Below, one piece after another: positions 43,058 to 52,800 of a DNA stretch of 64,000 bases. Origin of the DNA: an uncultured Cetobacterium sp. GTDB taxonomy: Bacteria; Fusobacteriota; Fusobacteriia; Fusobacteriales; Fusobacteriaceae. The translations under genes were made by a program, and so were the position numbers. Under the pieces are notes generated by a model, which saw only the letters and a program-made list of their open reading frames with translations, was not told the origin of the DNA and ran no database searches. The stretch spans positions 34,161 to 98,160 of the forward strand of contig CAKOHT010000004.1 of the NCBI GenBank assembly GCA_934085975.1, given 5' to 3'. Each line of letters begins with the position of its first letter. Position 1 is the stretch's first letter.

Positions 43058-44167
43058 ATGAGAAAAAAGTGTATAGGATGTGGAATTGAACTTCAAGGGG
43101 ATAAACCAAATTCTAATGGATATTTGCCAAAGTCGGTTTTAGAAGATGACAGTAAAGAATTACTTTGTCAAAGATGTTTTAAAATAAAAAACTATGGGCA
43201 ATATATTCCTATAAAAATGACAAAAGAGGATTATAGAGAAGAGGTTAAAAAAAGTTTGATAGAAGCGGATGTGGCAATACCTGTATTTGATATTATTGAT
43301 TTTGAGGGATCGTTTGATGATGAAATTTTAGATATTTTGAGAGAGATAGATTCGATTGTTGTGATAAATAAATTGGATTTGATACCGGATGAGAAACACC
43401 CATCCGAGGTCGCTGATTGGGTTAAAAGAAGGTTAGGAGAGGAGGGAATTGCACCGCTAGATATAGCTATAGTTAGCTCTAAAAATGGGTATGGAATAAA
43501 TGGTATTTTTAAAAAAATAAAACATTTTTATCCAAATGGAGCAAAGGCTCTAGTTTTAGGGGTAACGAATGTTGGAAAATCAAGTATTATAAATAAACTT
43601 ATAGGAGCTAAAAGGGTCACTGTATCTAAATTTCCAGGGACAACTTTAAAAAGCGTTAAAACAGAGATTCCATTTTCAAAAATAACTTTAATTGATACTC
43701 CAGGACTAATACCGGAGGGAAGATTTTCTGATTTCGTTTGTCAAGAGTGCAATCAGAATATAATACCAGCTAATGAAATATCAAGAAAAACTTATAAAGT
43801 TCAAGAAGATAGAGTGATTTTAATTGGTGGGATGATACAAATGAGAGTTTTAAATGATGATGATTTAAAACCAATATTTTCATTATATGCCTCTAAAGAT
43901 GTGACATTTCATGAAACAAATATAGAAAAAGCGAAAGAATTGATGCAAAAAGCAGATTTTTTAACTCCACCATGTGAAAGTTGTAGAGACGAGTTTAATA
44001 CCTTGGAGAAAGATGTAGAAATCTATACAGTGGAGACGGGAGAAGAGCTAGTATTTAAAGGCCTAGGATGGCTTTCTGTAAAAAGAGGACCTTTGAAATT
44101 GGAGATAACATCCCCAAAAGGTGGAGAAATAATTGTTAGGGAAGCTTTTATAAAACCAAAAAGATAA
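43058..44167 (+). CDS. yqeH: Ribosome-assembly GTPase YqeH
   Basis: A circularly permuted GTPase used in 30S ribosome assembly. The 369 residues start with a zinc finger (Cys5, Cys8, Cys37, Cys40). The GTPase motifs run in the permuted order: G4 VINKLDLIP and G5 SSKNGYG first, then G1 GVTNVGKSSIINKL and G3 LIDTPGL. The C-terminal domain follows, with a second cysteine pair, PPCESCRDEF. AAGGAG precedes the ATG. It lies in a string of ribosome, tRNA and DNA-handling genes from topA to ftsY. Confidence 0.95.
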   Translation: MRKKCIGCGIELQGDKPNSNGYLPKSVLEDDSKELLCQRCFKIKNYGQYIPIKMTKEDYREEVKKSLIEADVAIPVFDIIDFEGSFDDEILDILREIDSIVVINKLDLIPDEKHPSEVADWVKRRLGEEGIAPLDIAIVSSKNGYGINGIFKKIKHFYPNGAKALVLGVTNVGKSSIINKLIGAKRVTVSKFPGTTLKSVKTEIPFSKITLIDTPGLIPEGRFSDFVCQECNQNIIPANEISRKTYKVQEDRVILIGGMIQMRVLNDDDLKPIFSLYASKDVTFHETNIEKAKELMQKADFLTPPCESCRDEFNTLEKDVEIYTVETGEELVFKGLGWLSVKRGPLKLEITSPKGGEIIVREAFIKPKR

Positions 44168-44183
44168 GATGGAGTTCTATAGG

Positions 44184-44660
44184 ATGGAAAAAGACAGGAG
44201 AATAACTACTTTAAATTGGATTATAAATATAGCGGTGACTATTCTATTTATATATCTTGCTATGAGAGGGATTGATGATTTAACAGGAACATATAAAATT
44301 GATGAAACAGTAAGAAGTACAAAGGAGCTTAGAATAGCTTTGGAGAAGTATTATCAATTGACAGGAACTTATCCTGAATTGACAAAGCCGGGAGTAAATA
44401 TGAACTTGCATCTTTTAGACTATACAAATGAATATGGGCAAAAAATATCTTTTGCAGATATTTATGGGCGAAAAACTTTGGCTAAAACCTACGGTAGTAA
44501 CTCGATAATTGCATCAAATGAAGTTTATGATGTACAAGATTTTAAAAATATAAGTAAAAATGGGGGATGGAATTATAACTATTCTCAAAGAACGGGTGAG
44601 ATTCATCCCAATCTACCAGAGGACATCTACATAGAAAAAATAAACTGGGTCAGACAATAG
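44184..44660 (+). CDS. Membrane-anchored protein with pilin-like (T2SS G-type) segment
   Basis: A protein of about 158 residues. One membrane segment lies near the N terminus (LNWIINIAVTILFIYLAM). The following LRIALEKYYQLTGTYPEL recalls the start of the globular domain of type II secretion pseudopilins (GspG), but no prepilin cleavage motif (glycine followed by Phe-Thr-Leu-x-Glu) is present before the membrane helix. No conserved active site is visible. The ATG at 44184 was preferred to one five codons upstream because GGAG stands nine bases before it. It lies between yqeH and a flavoprotein gene. The function is unknown. Confidence 0.68.
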   Translation: MEKDRRITTLNWIINIAVTILFIYLAMRGIDDLTGTYKIDETVRSTKELRIALEKYYQLTGTYPELTKPGVNMNLHLLDYTNEYGQKISFADIYGRKTLAKTYGSNSIIASNEVYDVQDFKNISKNGGWNYNYSQRTGEIHPNLPEDIYIEKINWVRQ

Positions 44661-44681
44661 AAAATAAATGGAGGAAAATAA

Positions 44682-46073
44682 ATGTACGATATTATATTTT
44701 TAGGTGGTGGACAGGCAGGAGTTTTTGGAGCTTATGAAGCTATAAAAAAGAATAAAGATTTAAAAATTCTTGTTTTAGATAAGGGAAGAATGTTGACACA
44801 GAGAGTTTGTCCGAAGGAAAAGCTGGGATCATGCGTGAAATGTCCAACTTGTGCAATTATTTACGGAGTTTCTGGAGCAGGAGCCTTTTCAGACTCTAAA
44901 TTCAATATGGATTATAGAGTGGGTGGAGATGTCCATGTTTTAACTGGAAAGGTACTTGTAAACGAAACTATTCAGTACGTAGCGGATATATATAAAGAGT
45001 TTGGATTTGATGAAAAACCATCTGGTTTAGAGTATAATCAAGTTATGTTAGAGATAAAGAAAAGATGTATTGAAAATAATGTACAGTTAGTAGACACACC
45101 AACTATGCATTTGGGAACAGACGGATCAAGAGAGTTGTATAATAGACTGGTGAACTTTTTATTGGAGCAAGGTGTAGAGTTCCTAACTGAGAGATCAGCA
45201 GAAGGATTGTTGATAGAAAATGGAGAGATAAAAGGTGTAACTGTAAGAAATAAAAAGGATGAAATTGAAAAGTATTTTGCAAAAAATGTTGTAGTTGGAC
45301 TCGGAAGAAGTGGTGCAAAGAAACTGATGGAGATGTGTGAGGAGTCGGGTGTATCCTATGAAATGGGAGCAATTGATTTAGGTGTAAGGGTGGAGATACC
45401 TGACTTAGTAATGAAAGATATCAATGAAAACTTCTATGAAGCAAAGATGATATACTATACAACTAAGTATAAAGATAAGATGAGAACTTTTTGTTCAAAT
45501 CCAAGTGGATTTATAGCTGCAGAAAAACACAGTGATGATGTAGTACTAGCAAATGGACACGCATATAAAGACAAAAAGTCTCAAAATACAAATTTAGCCT
45601 TACTGTGTACAAAGACATTCACACAACCATTTAAGCAACCGTTTGAGTACGCAACAGCTATAGCAAAAATGTCGTCTATGTTGACTGGTGGCAAAATATT
45701 GATGCAATCTTATGGGGATTTAAAAGTGGGAAGAAGATCAACAGATGAATCCATAGCAAGGTTAAATATAATTCCGACAACAGAGGACTATGTAGCTGGT
45801 GATATAGCTCTAGCGTGTCCAAAGAGAATTTTGGACAATATCATAGAATTTATAGAGGTTCACGACAAAATAACACCTGGATTCGCATCAAGTGATTTGT
45901 TACTGTATTTTCCAGAGATAAAATTCAGAAGTACAAGAATAAAAATAGACGCTAATATGGAAACTAATATAAAGGGATTGTATGCAGCAGGTGATAGTTC
46001 AGGATATGGGAGTGGCTTAAATATAGCTGCGGTAATGGGGATACTAGCTGTAAGGCATATAATTTCTAAATAA
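44682..46073 (+). CDS. FAD-dependent oxidoreductase, COG2509-like
   Basis: A 463-residue flavoprotein with an N-terminal FAD loop (IIFLGGGQAGVFGAYEA) and a C-terminal FAD-contacting segment GLYAAGDSSGYGSGLNIAAVMG. Near residues 43-57 it has Cys43, then Cys51, Cys54 and Cys57, spaced C-x7-C-x2-C-x2-C, which could bind an iron-sulfur cluster or zinc. The following SGAGAFSDSKFN is characteristic of the uncharacterised COG2509 flavoproteins. Its substrate is unknown. GGAGG lies just before the ATG. It is placed 14 bp before ftsY in a housekeeping run, which suggests constitutive expression. Confidence 0.82.
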   Translation: MYDIIFLGGGQAGVFGAYEAIKKNKDLKILVLDKGRMLTQRVCPKEKLGSCVKCPTCAIIYGVSGAGAFSDSKFNMDYRVGGDVHVLTGKVLVNETIQYVADIYKEFGFDEKPSGLEYNQVMLEIKKRCIENNVQLVDTPTMHLGTDGSRELYNRLVNFLLEQGVEFLTERSAEGLLIENGEIKGVTVRNKKDEIEKYFAKNVVVGLGRSGAKKLMEMCEESGVSYEMGAIDLGVRVEIPDLVMKDINENFYEAKMIYYTTKYKDKMRTFCSNPSGFIAAEKHSDDVVLANGHAYKDKKSQNTNLALLCTKTFTQPFKQPFEYATAIAKMSSMLTGGKILMQSYGDLKVGRRSTDESIARLNIIPTTEDYVAGDIALACPKRILDNIIEFIEVHDKITPGFASSDLLLYFPEIKFRSTRIKIDANMETNIKGLYAAGDSSGYGSGLNIAAVMGILAVRHIISK

Positions 46074-46087
46074 TTTGGAGGACTATA

Positions 46088-47254
46088 ATGGGATTTTTTA
46101 ATAAACTTTTCGGTAGAAAAAAAGAGGATAAAGAAGAGCAAAAAGAAAAGTTGGAGCAAGAGGTAGTAAAGGAAGAGATAGAATCTCTTGAGGAGATAAA
46201 AGAGCAAAAATATGAAGAGAATGAAAAAATAGACGAAGCAGTAGAAAAAGCGGTAGAGGATGAAGAAAAAGAAGAACATACAATAGAGAATGAAGAAGTA
46301 AAAGATGAAGTTGTGTATATGGAAAAACCAAAAGTTGAAAAAAGAAGTTTTTTCATATCTCTGAAGGAAAAACTTTTCAAATCAAGAGAGGGGCTATTTG
46401 GAACTTTAAAAAATATTTTTATAGGAAAATCTATAGTTGATGGAGAGATGTACGAAGAGTTAGAAGATACTTTGGTGCAATCAGATATTGGTATTGAGAT
46501 GACATTAAAAATAGTGAAAGATTTGAAAGCGGAGGTAAAAGCTAGAGGAATCAAAAAACCTGAAGATGTATATCCAGTATTAAAAGATGTATTAGAAGGG
46601 TATTTGATTACAGAAAATACCGAGTTGGATATTCAGACCGGAAGAATGAATGTAATATTGATAGTTGGAGTAAATGGTGTTGGAAAGACAACAACTATTG
46701 GAAAAATTGCTGCTAAGTTAGTGAAAGATGGTAAAAAAGTTGTGATAGGTGCAGCAGATACATTTAGAGCGGCAGCAGTTGAGCAATTAGAGGAATGGGC
46801 AAGAAGAGCGGGAGCAGAAATAGTGAAACATTCACAAGGAACTGATCCAGGTGCAGTTGTTTTTGACACTTTAAAAGCAGGGGAAGATAAAAATGCAGAT
46901 GTTGTAATTATTGATACGGCAGGAAGATTACACAATAAAAACAATCTGATGAAAGAGTTAGAAAAAATAAATAATATTATAAAGAAAAAAATAGGAGACC
47001 AGCCGTATGAATCTATTTTAGTGTTAGATGGAACTACTGGACAAAATGGCTTGATTCAAGCAAGAGTATTTAATGAAGTGACAAAACTAACAGGATTTAT
47101 TGTTACTAAATTGGATGGAACGGCAAAAGGTGGTATACTATTTAGTATTTCTGAGGAGCTAAAAAAACCTATAAAATATATAGGAGTTGGAGAAGGAATA
47201 GAGGATTTAAGGGAATTTGATAGTAAAGAGTATATACAAGCAATTTTTGATTAG
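46088..47254 (+). CDS. ftsY: Signal recognition particle receptor FtsY
   Basis: Docks ribosome-SRP complexes at the inner membrane. The 388 residues have a very acidic, glutamate- and lysine-rich N-terminal A domain (about 12-85), followed by the N domain (helices) and the GTPase G domain: GVNGVGKTTTIGKIAAKL (P loop), DTFRAAAVEQLEEWA, DTAGRLHNKNNLM and TKLDGTAKGGILF. This matches FtsY rather than Ffh, which would have a methionine-rich C terminus. It is the last gene of the run that begins near ricT. The Shine-Dalgarno is GGAGG. Confidence 0.96.
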   Translation: MGFFNKLFGRKKEDKEEQKEKLEQEVVKEEIESLEEIKEQKYEENEKIDEAVEKAVEDEEKEEHTIENEEVKDEVVYMEKPKVEKRSFFISLKEKLFKSREGLFGTLKNIFIGKSIVDGEMYEELEDTLVQSDIGIEMTLKIVKDLKAEVKARGIKKPEDVYPVLKDVLEGYLITENTELDIQTGRMNVILIVGVNGVGKTTTIGKIAAKLVKDGKKVVIGAADTFRAAAVEQLEEWARRAGAEIVKHSQGTDPGAVVFDTLKAGEDKNADVVIIDTAGRLHNKNNLMKELEKINNIIKKKIGDQPYESILVLDGTTGQNGLIQARVFNEVTKLTGFIVTKLDGTAKGGILFSISEELKKPIKYIGVGEGIEDLREFDSKEYIQAIFD

Positions 47255-47279
47255 TATATTAAAAAAAATAGAATTTCTG

Positions 47280-47308
47280 TTGTAAATATATATAAAATTT
47301 GTTAATAT
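47280..47308 (+). promoter_or_regulatory. pta promoter
   Basis: -35 TTGTAA (47280-47285), 17-bp spacer, -10 TAATAT (47303-47308), about 80 bp before the pta start. The rest of the leader holds no gene. Confidence 0.55.
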
Positions 47309-47388
47309 ATAGTTGAAAATTATGAGTAGTATTACAGTATGGTTAAAAATGTGAAATTTATTTAATAAAAATATGAGGAGGACTTAAA

Positions 47389-48384
47389 GTGAGCATTATA
47401 GTTCAAATTAAAGAGAAAGCAAAAACTTTAGGAAACAAAATAGTTCTTCCTGAGGCTACTGATGAGAGAGTAATCAGAGCAGCAGTAGGGGTAGTTGAGG
47501 AAAAGTTAGGAACTCCGGTATTGGTAGGAAATGTGGAGACAATAAAAGCATTTGCTTCAAAACTGGGAGTGTCTTTAGAGGGTGTTGAGATTATTGATCC
47601 AAAGACTACCGATAAATTGACTTCATATGTTGATAAGCTTTGTGAATTGAGAGCAAAAAAAGGAATGACTCCTGAAGAAGCAAAAAAAATATTGACAACA
47701 GACGTTAATTTCTTTGGGGCTATGATGGTTAAAATGGGAGATGTAGCTGGAATGGTTTCCGGATCTGACTCACCTACAGCAAATGTTTTAAGAGCGGGAT
47801 TACAGGTTGTTGGGACAAAGCCGGGAGTAAAAACTGTATCATCAGTATTCTTAATGGAGTTAAAACATAATGTAGAAACTTATGGAGAGATTTTAGTGTT
47901 TGGAGATTGTGCTGTAATTCCTGAACCAACATCAGAACAATTGGCTGACATTGCATCAGAAGCAGCTGTAACAGCGGCTACAGTAGCTGGATTAGAACCA
48001 AAAGTTGCACTTATGTCATTCTCCACAAAAGGATCTGCAAATCATGATTCGGTAGATGTTGTAAAAAGAGCAGGAGAGATTTTGAGAGAAAGAAATGCAA
48101 GTTTTGCATTTGAAGAAGAGTTACAGGCAGACGCTGCTTTAGTGATATCAGTAGGAATGAAAAAAGCTCCGAATTCCAAAGTAGCAGGGAAAGCTAATGT
48201 ATTAATATTCCCTAATTTGGCAGCAGGAAATATTGGATATAAATTAGTTCAAAGATTGGCCAATGCGGAAGCATATGGTCCTTTAATTCAAGGGTTAGCA
48301 GCTCCAATAAATGATTTATCAAGAGGATGTTCAGTTAAAGATATAGTAGATTTAGCTGCAATAACTTCAGTTCAAGCTGGATAG
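47389..48384 (+). CDS. pta: Phosphate acetyltransferase
   Basis: Interconverts acetyl-CoA and acetyl phosphate. The 331 residues are the short, single-domain Pta, without the DRTGG domain of E. coli. Motifs are NKIVLPEATDERVIRAA (about 17-33), GDVAGMVSGSDSPTANVLRAGLQ-type core (GMVSGSDSPTANVLRA), and the C-terminal IFPNLAAGNIGYKLVQRL and LAAPINDLSRGCS. A GTG start has GAGGAGG nine bases before it. It is followed by ackA with a hairpin between; together they convert acetyl-CoA from PFOR or PFL to acetate and ATP. Confidence 0.97.
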   Translation: MSIIVQIKEKAKTLGNKIVLPEATDERVIRAAVGVVEEKLGTPVLVGNVETIKAFASKLGVSLEGVEIIDPKTTDKLTSYVDKLCELRAKKGMTPEEAKKILTTDVNFFGAMMVKMGDVAGMVSGSDSPTANVLRAGLQVVGTKPGVKTVSSVFLMELKHNVETYGEILVFGDCAVIPEPTSEQLADIASEAAVTAATVAGLEPKVALMSFSTKGSANHDSVDVVKRAGEILRERNASFAFEEELQADAALVISVGMKKAPNSKVAGKANVLIFPNLAAGNIGYKLVQRLANAEAYGPLIQGLAAPINDLSRGCSVKDIVDLAAITSVQAG

Positions 48385-48410
48385 AAGAAAATTTAAGTTG
48401 AGGCAAAAAG

Positions 48411-48438
48411 TTAGTAGGGAGTTTTGACTCCTTACTAA
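48411..48438 (+). terminator. Intercistronic hairpin between pta and ackA
   Basis: A 12-bp stem, TTAGTAGGGAGT (48411-48422) with ACTCCTTACTAA (48427-48438), one G-U and a TTTG loop. It is followed by TTAAATATATT rather than a pure T-run, so it could be a partial terminator or a stability element. Confidence 0.6.
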
Positions 48439-48482
48439 TTAAATATATTAAAATAAAAAATAAAATTAAGGTGGTAAATTTA

Positions 48483-49688
48483 ATGAAAGTTTTAGTTATT
48501 AACTGTGGTAGTTCATCTCTAAAGTACCAATTATTAAATCCTGAATCAGGAGAACTTTTTGCAATTGGACTTTGTGAAAGAATAGGGATTGAAGGATCAA
48601 AAATGGAGTATGAAACTCCGGCTAATGATTTTGAAATTGAGATAAAACAAGATATGCCAACTCACAAGGAAGCTTTAGAGCTAGTAATAAATGCTATTAC
48701 AAATCCAGAGTATGGAGTGATAAAATCAGTGGATGAGATTGATGCAATTGGTCACAGAGTAGTACATGGTGGAGAAAAATTTGCTTCATCAGTATTAGTA
48801 ACTCCAGAAGTTATGGCGGCAATGGAAGAGTGTTCAGAGTTAGCGCCATTACATAATCCTGCAAATCTATTAGGAATAAGAACAATGCAAGAATTGATGC
48901 CAGGGAAACCAAATGTTGGAGTATTTGATACATCATTCCACCAAACAATGCCAAAAGAGGCATATATGTACGCTTTACCATATGAGGATTATACAGAGTT
49001 AAAAGTTAGAAAATATGGATTCCATGGAACATCTCATAAGTTTGTTTCAGGGGTAGCTAGAGAGTTGTTAGGAAATCCAGCTGAATCAAAAATAATTGTT
49101 TGCCACTTAGGAAATGGAGGATCTATATCTGCAGTTAAGAATGGTAAATGTATCGATACAACAATGGGATTAACTCCATTACAAGGAATTATGATGGGAA
49201 CTAGATGCGGAGATATTGATCCAGCGGCGGTTTTATTTATAAAAAATAAAAGAGGATTATCAGATAAAGAGATGGATGACAGAATGAATAAAAAATCTGG
49301 AATCTTGGGAGTATTTGGAGAGTCTTCAGACTGTAGAGATATGGAGATTGCGGCGGCAGCAGGAAATGAAAGGGCGTTATTAGCTGAAAATATGTTTGCC
49401 TATAAAATAAGAGGATATGTTGGAAACTATGCAGCTCAAATGGGTGGAGTAGATGCAATTTGCTTCACTGGAGGAATTGGAGAGAATTCTGGAAAGGTTA
49501 GAGGAGATGTGTTGAAAGGGTTAGAGTTTATGGGAGTTGAATTAGATACGGAAGTTAACTCTAAGAGACAAAAAGGAAATGTACTTTTGACAAAAGAAAC
49601 ATCTAAAGTGAAAGTATTTAAAATACCTACGAATGAAGAGTTAGTAATAGCTAGAGATACTTACGAAATTGTAAATGCTACGAAATAG
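48483..49688 (+). CDS. ackA: Acetate kinase
   Basis: Transfers phosphate from acetyl phosphate to ADP, the ATP-yielding step of acetate fermentation. About 401 residues. MKVLVINCGSSSLKYQLL (1-18) and the second phosphate motif IVCHLGNGGSISAVKNGKC, GHRVVHGGEKF, and the C-terminal ICFTGGIGENS match the acetate and sugar kinase/Hsc70/actin fold. The ATG at 48483 was chosen over one four codons earlier because AAGGTGG precedes it at a suitable distance. It follows pta. The reaction can be reversed to use acetate. Confidence 0.98.
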   Translation: MKVLVINCGSSSLKYQLLNPESGELFAIGLCERIGIEGSKMEYETPANDFEIEIKQDMPTHKEALELVINAITNPEYGVIKSVDEIDAIGHRVVHGGEKFASSVLVTPEVMAAMEECSELAPLHNPANLLGIRTMQELMPGKPNVGVFDTSFHQTMPKEAYMYALPYEDYTELKVRKYGFHGTSHKFVSGVARELLGNPAESKIIVCHLGNGGSISAVKNGKCIDTTMGLTPLQGIMMGTRCGDIDPAAVLFIKNKRGLSDKEMDDRMNKKSGILGVFGESSDCRDMEIAAAAGNERALLAENMFAYKIRGYVGNYAAQMGGVDAICFTGGIGENSGKVRGDVLKGLEFMGVELDTEVNSKRQKGNVLLTKETSKVKVFKIPTNEELVIARDTYEIVNATK

Positions 49689-49788
49689 TTAGTATCAGAA
49701 GCTGTTTAAAAAATAAACATATTAGTCAGTAAAAAATTATATTTGGTTGAATTAGTTTAAATATTTCTTAAAAAATCAAGAACTTTAA

Positions 49789-49817
49789 TTGACAATTAAT
49801 AGGAATGCTCGTAAAAT
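49789..49817 (+). promoter_or_regulatory. Promoter of the PFOR gene
   Basis: -35 TTGACA (49789-49794), 17-bp spacer, -10 TAAAAT (49812-49817), 44 bp before the start. A separate promoter indicates control independent of ackA. Confidence 0.65.
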
Positions 49818-49860
49818 AGAGTTAACTTTAGAGTCGATTAAAAAAGGGAGGACAATTCAA

Positions 49861-52800
49861 ATGGCTAAAAAAATGCAAACTATGGATGGTAACCAAGCTG
49901 CGGCATATGCATCATATGCTTTTACAGAAGTAGCAGGTATTTATCCGATAACTCCATCATCGCCAATGGCTGAGTACACTGACGAGTGGGCATCAAGAGG
50001 AATGAAAAACATGTTTGGAGTTCCAGTAAAAGTTGTTGAAATGCAATCAGAAGCAGGAGCAGCTGGAACAGTTCATGGATCTTTACAAGCAGGAGCTTTA
50101 ACTACAACATATACAGCATCACAAGGATTGCTATTAAAAGTACCTAATATGTACAAAATAGCTGGAGAACTTTTACCAGGAGTTATCCATGTTTCAGCAA
50201 GAGCTTTAGCAGCACAAGCACTATCTATATTTGGTGACCACCAAGACGTTTATGCAGCTAGACCAACTGGATTTGCTATGTTATTTGAGAGCTCAGTACA
50301 AGAAGTAATGGATTTATCAGGAGTTGCACATTTAGCAGCTATTAAATCAAGAGTTCCGTTCATGAATATTTTTGATGGATTTAGAACTTCTCATGAAATT
50401 CAAAAAGTTGAAGTGATGGATTTTGATGTATTTAAGAGATTAGTAGATATGGATGCTATTAAAGCCTTTAGAGAGAGAGCTTTAAATCCTGAGCACCCAG
50501 TGACAAAGGGAACAGCTCAAAATGACGATATCTACTTCCAAACTAGAGAAGTACAAAATAAATTCTATAATGCAGTTCCTGCTATTGTAGCTAATTATAT
50601 GGAAGAAATTTCAAAAGTAACTGGAAGAGATTATAAGCCATTTAACTATTATGGAGCACCAGATGCAGAGCATATTGTTATTGCTATGGGATCTGTTTGC
50701 GAAACATTGATGGAGACAGTTGATTATTTAGTGAAAAAAGGAGAAAAAGTAGGATTAATAAATGTTCACCTATATAGACCATTCTCTGCTGAGTACTTCT
50801 TCAACGTATTCCCTAAGACAGTAAAGAAAATTGCTGTATTGGATAGAACAAAAGAGCCAGGAGCATTAGGAGAGCCATTATATATGGACGTTAGAGGATT
50901 GTTCTACGGAATGGAAAATGCTCCAGTAATCGTAGGTGGAAGATATGGATTATCTTCAAAAGATACAACACCAGCTCAAATGAAAGCTGTATTTGATAAC
51001 TTAAAGCAAGCTGAGCCAAAAGATGGATTTGTAGTAGGAATCGTTGATGATGTTACATTTAAATCTCTTGAAGTTGGACCTCATATTGAAACAGGAGCAG
51101 AGGGAGTAAGAGAATGCTTATTCTTTGGACTTGGATCAGATGGAACAGTTGGAGCTAATAAAAACTCAATTAAGATTATCGGAGATAAAACAGATTTATA
51201 TGCACAAGGATACTTTGCATATGACTCAAAAAAATCTGGCGGATCAACAAGATCTCACTTAAGATTTGGAAAGCATCCAATCAGATCAACTTATTTGGTA
51301 TCTTCACCAAATTTCGTAGCTTGCTCTGTACCAGCGTACCTGACACAATACGATATGATAAGTGGATTAAAGCAAGGTGGAACATTCCTATTAAACTGTG
51401 TGTGGGATAAAGATGAAGTTATAGCACATTTACCAAACTCAGTAAAAAAACAATTAGCAGAGAAAAATGCTAAGTTCTATATTATAAATGCTAATAAACT
51501 AGCAGCAGAAATTGGATTAGGAGGAAGAACTAATACAATAATGCAATCAGCATTCTTCAAATTGGCAGATGTTATTCCATTTGAGGATGCACAAAAATAC
51601 ATGAAACAATATGCTGAAAAATCATATGCTAAAAAAGGTGATGCAATTGTTAAAATGAACTATGAAGCTATCGATAAAGGAGCTGGAGAATTAGTTCAAA
51701 TTACAGTTGATCCTTCATGGGCTAATTTATCAACTGAATGTGCAGAGGAGAAAGAGGCATGCTCTTGTACAGGATGTGGATGTGGTTCTACAAAACTAGA
51801 ATCATTTGTAGAAAAAATTGCAAAACCTATAAACGCTTTAAAAGGTGAAGAGTTACCAGTTTCTACATTCCTAGGATATGAAGATGGAACATTTGAAAAT
51901 GGAACAACTGCTTTTGAGAAAAGAGGAGTTGCAGTAAATGTACCTGAGTGGAAAGCAGAAAATTGTATTCAGTGTAACCAGTGTTCATACGTTTGTCCAC
52001 ACGCAGTTATAAGACCATTCTTAATGACAGCAGAGGAGAAGGCGGGAGCACCAAATGAGTTAAAAACAAAAACACCTATTGGAAAAGGATTAGAGGGTCT
52101 AGAGTATAAAATTCAAGTATCTCCTTTAGATTGTACAGGATGTGGACTATGTGCTAATGTGTGTCCAGCTAAAGAGAAAGCTTTAGTAATGGTACCTATC
52201 GGACAAGAGGTTGAGAAGGGAGAGCAAGAAAATGCGGATTACCTATTCAACGAAGTGACATATAAAGATGAATTTATGCCTAAGACATCAGTAAAAGGAT
52301 CACAATTTGCACAACCGTTATTTGAATTCCATGGAGCTTGTGGAGGATGTGGAGAAACACCTTACATTAAAGCAATAACTCAACTATTTGGAGACAGAAT
52401 GATGATAGCTAATGCTACAGGATGTTCGTCAATTTATGGAGGGTCAGCACCATCAACTCCATATACAACAAATAGTTGTGGAGAAGGTCCATCATGGGGT
52501 AACTCATTATTTGAGGATAACGCAGAGTTTGGATATGGAATGACAATAGCTGTTGAAACAATGAGAGATAGAATCCAAACAATAATGGAAGAAAATATGG
52601 AAAATGTTGCTCCAGAAGTTGCAGCAATGTTTGCTGAGTGGATTGAAAACAGAGCAGACGGAAATAAAACTAAAGAGATAAGAGATAGATTAGTTCCAGT
52701 TCTAGAAGCGTGTGACTGTGGAGTATCAGCAGAGATTTTAGAGTTAAAACAATATCTTGTTAAGAAATCACAATGGATATTTGGAGGAGACGGATGGGCT

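Noticed and set aside
46066-46554. 162-codon minus-strand ORF opposite ftsY
   Set aside because: Serine-rich product mirrors the glutamate- and lysine-rich FtsY A domain; no recognisable domain.
49789-49860. 24-residue N-terminal extension of PFOR
   Set aside because: It begins with the TTG of the -35 box; the ATG at 49861 has GGGAGG and the conserved start.
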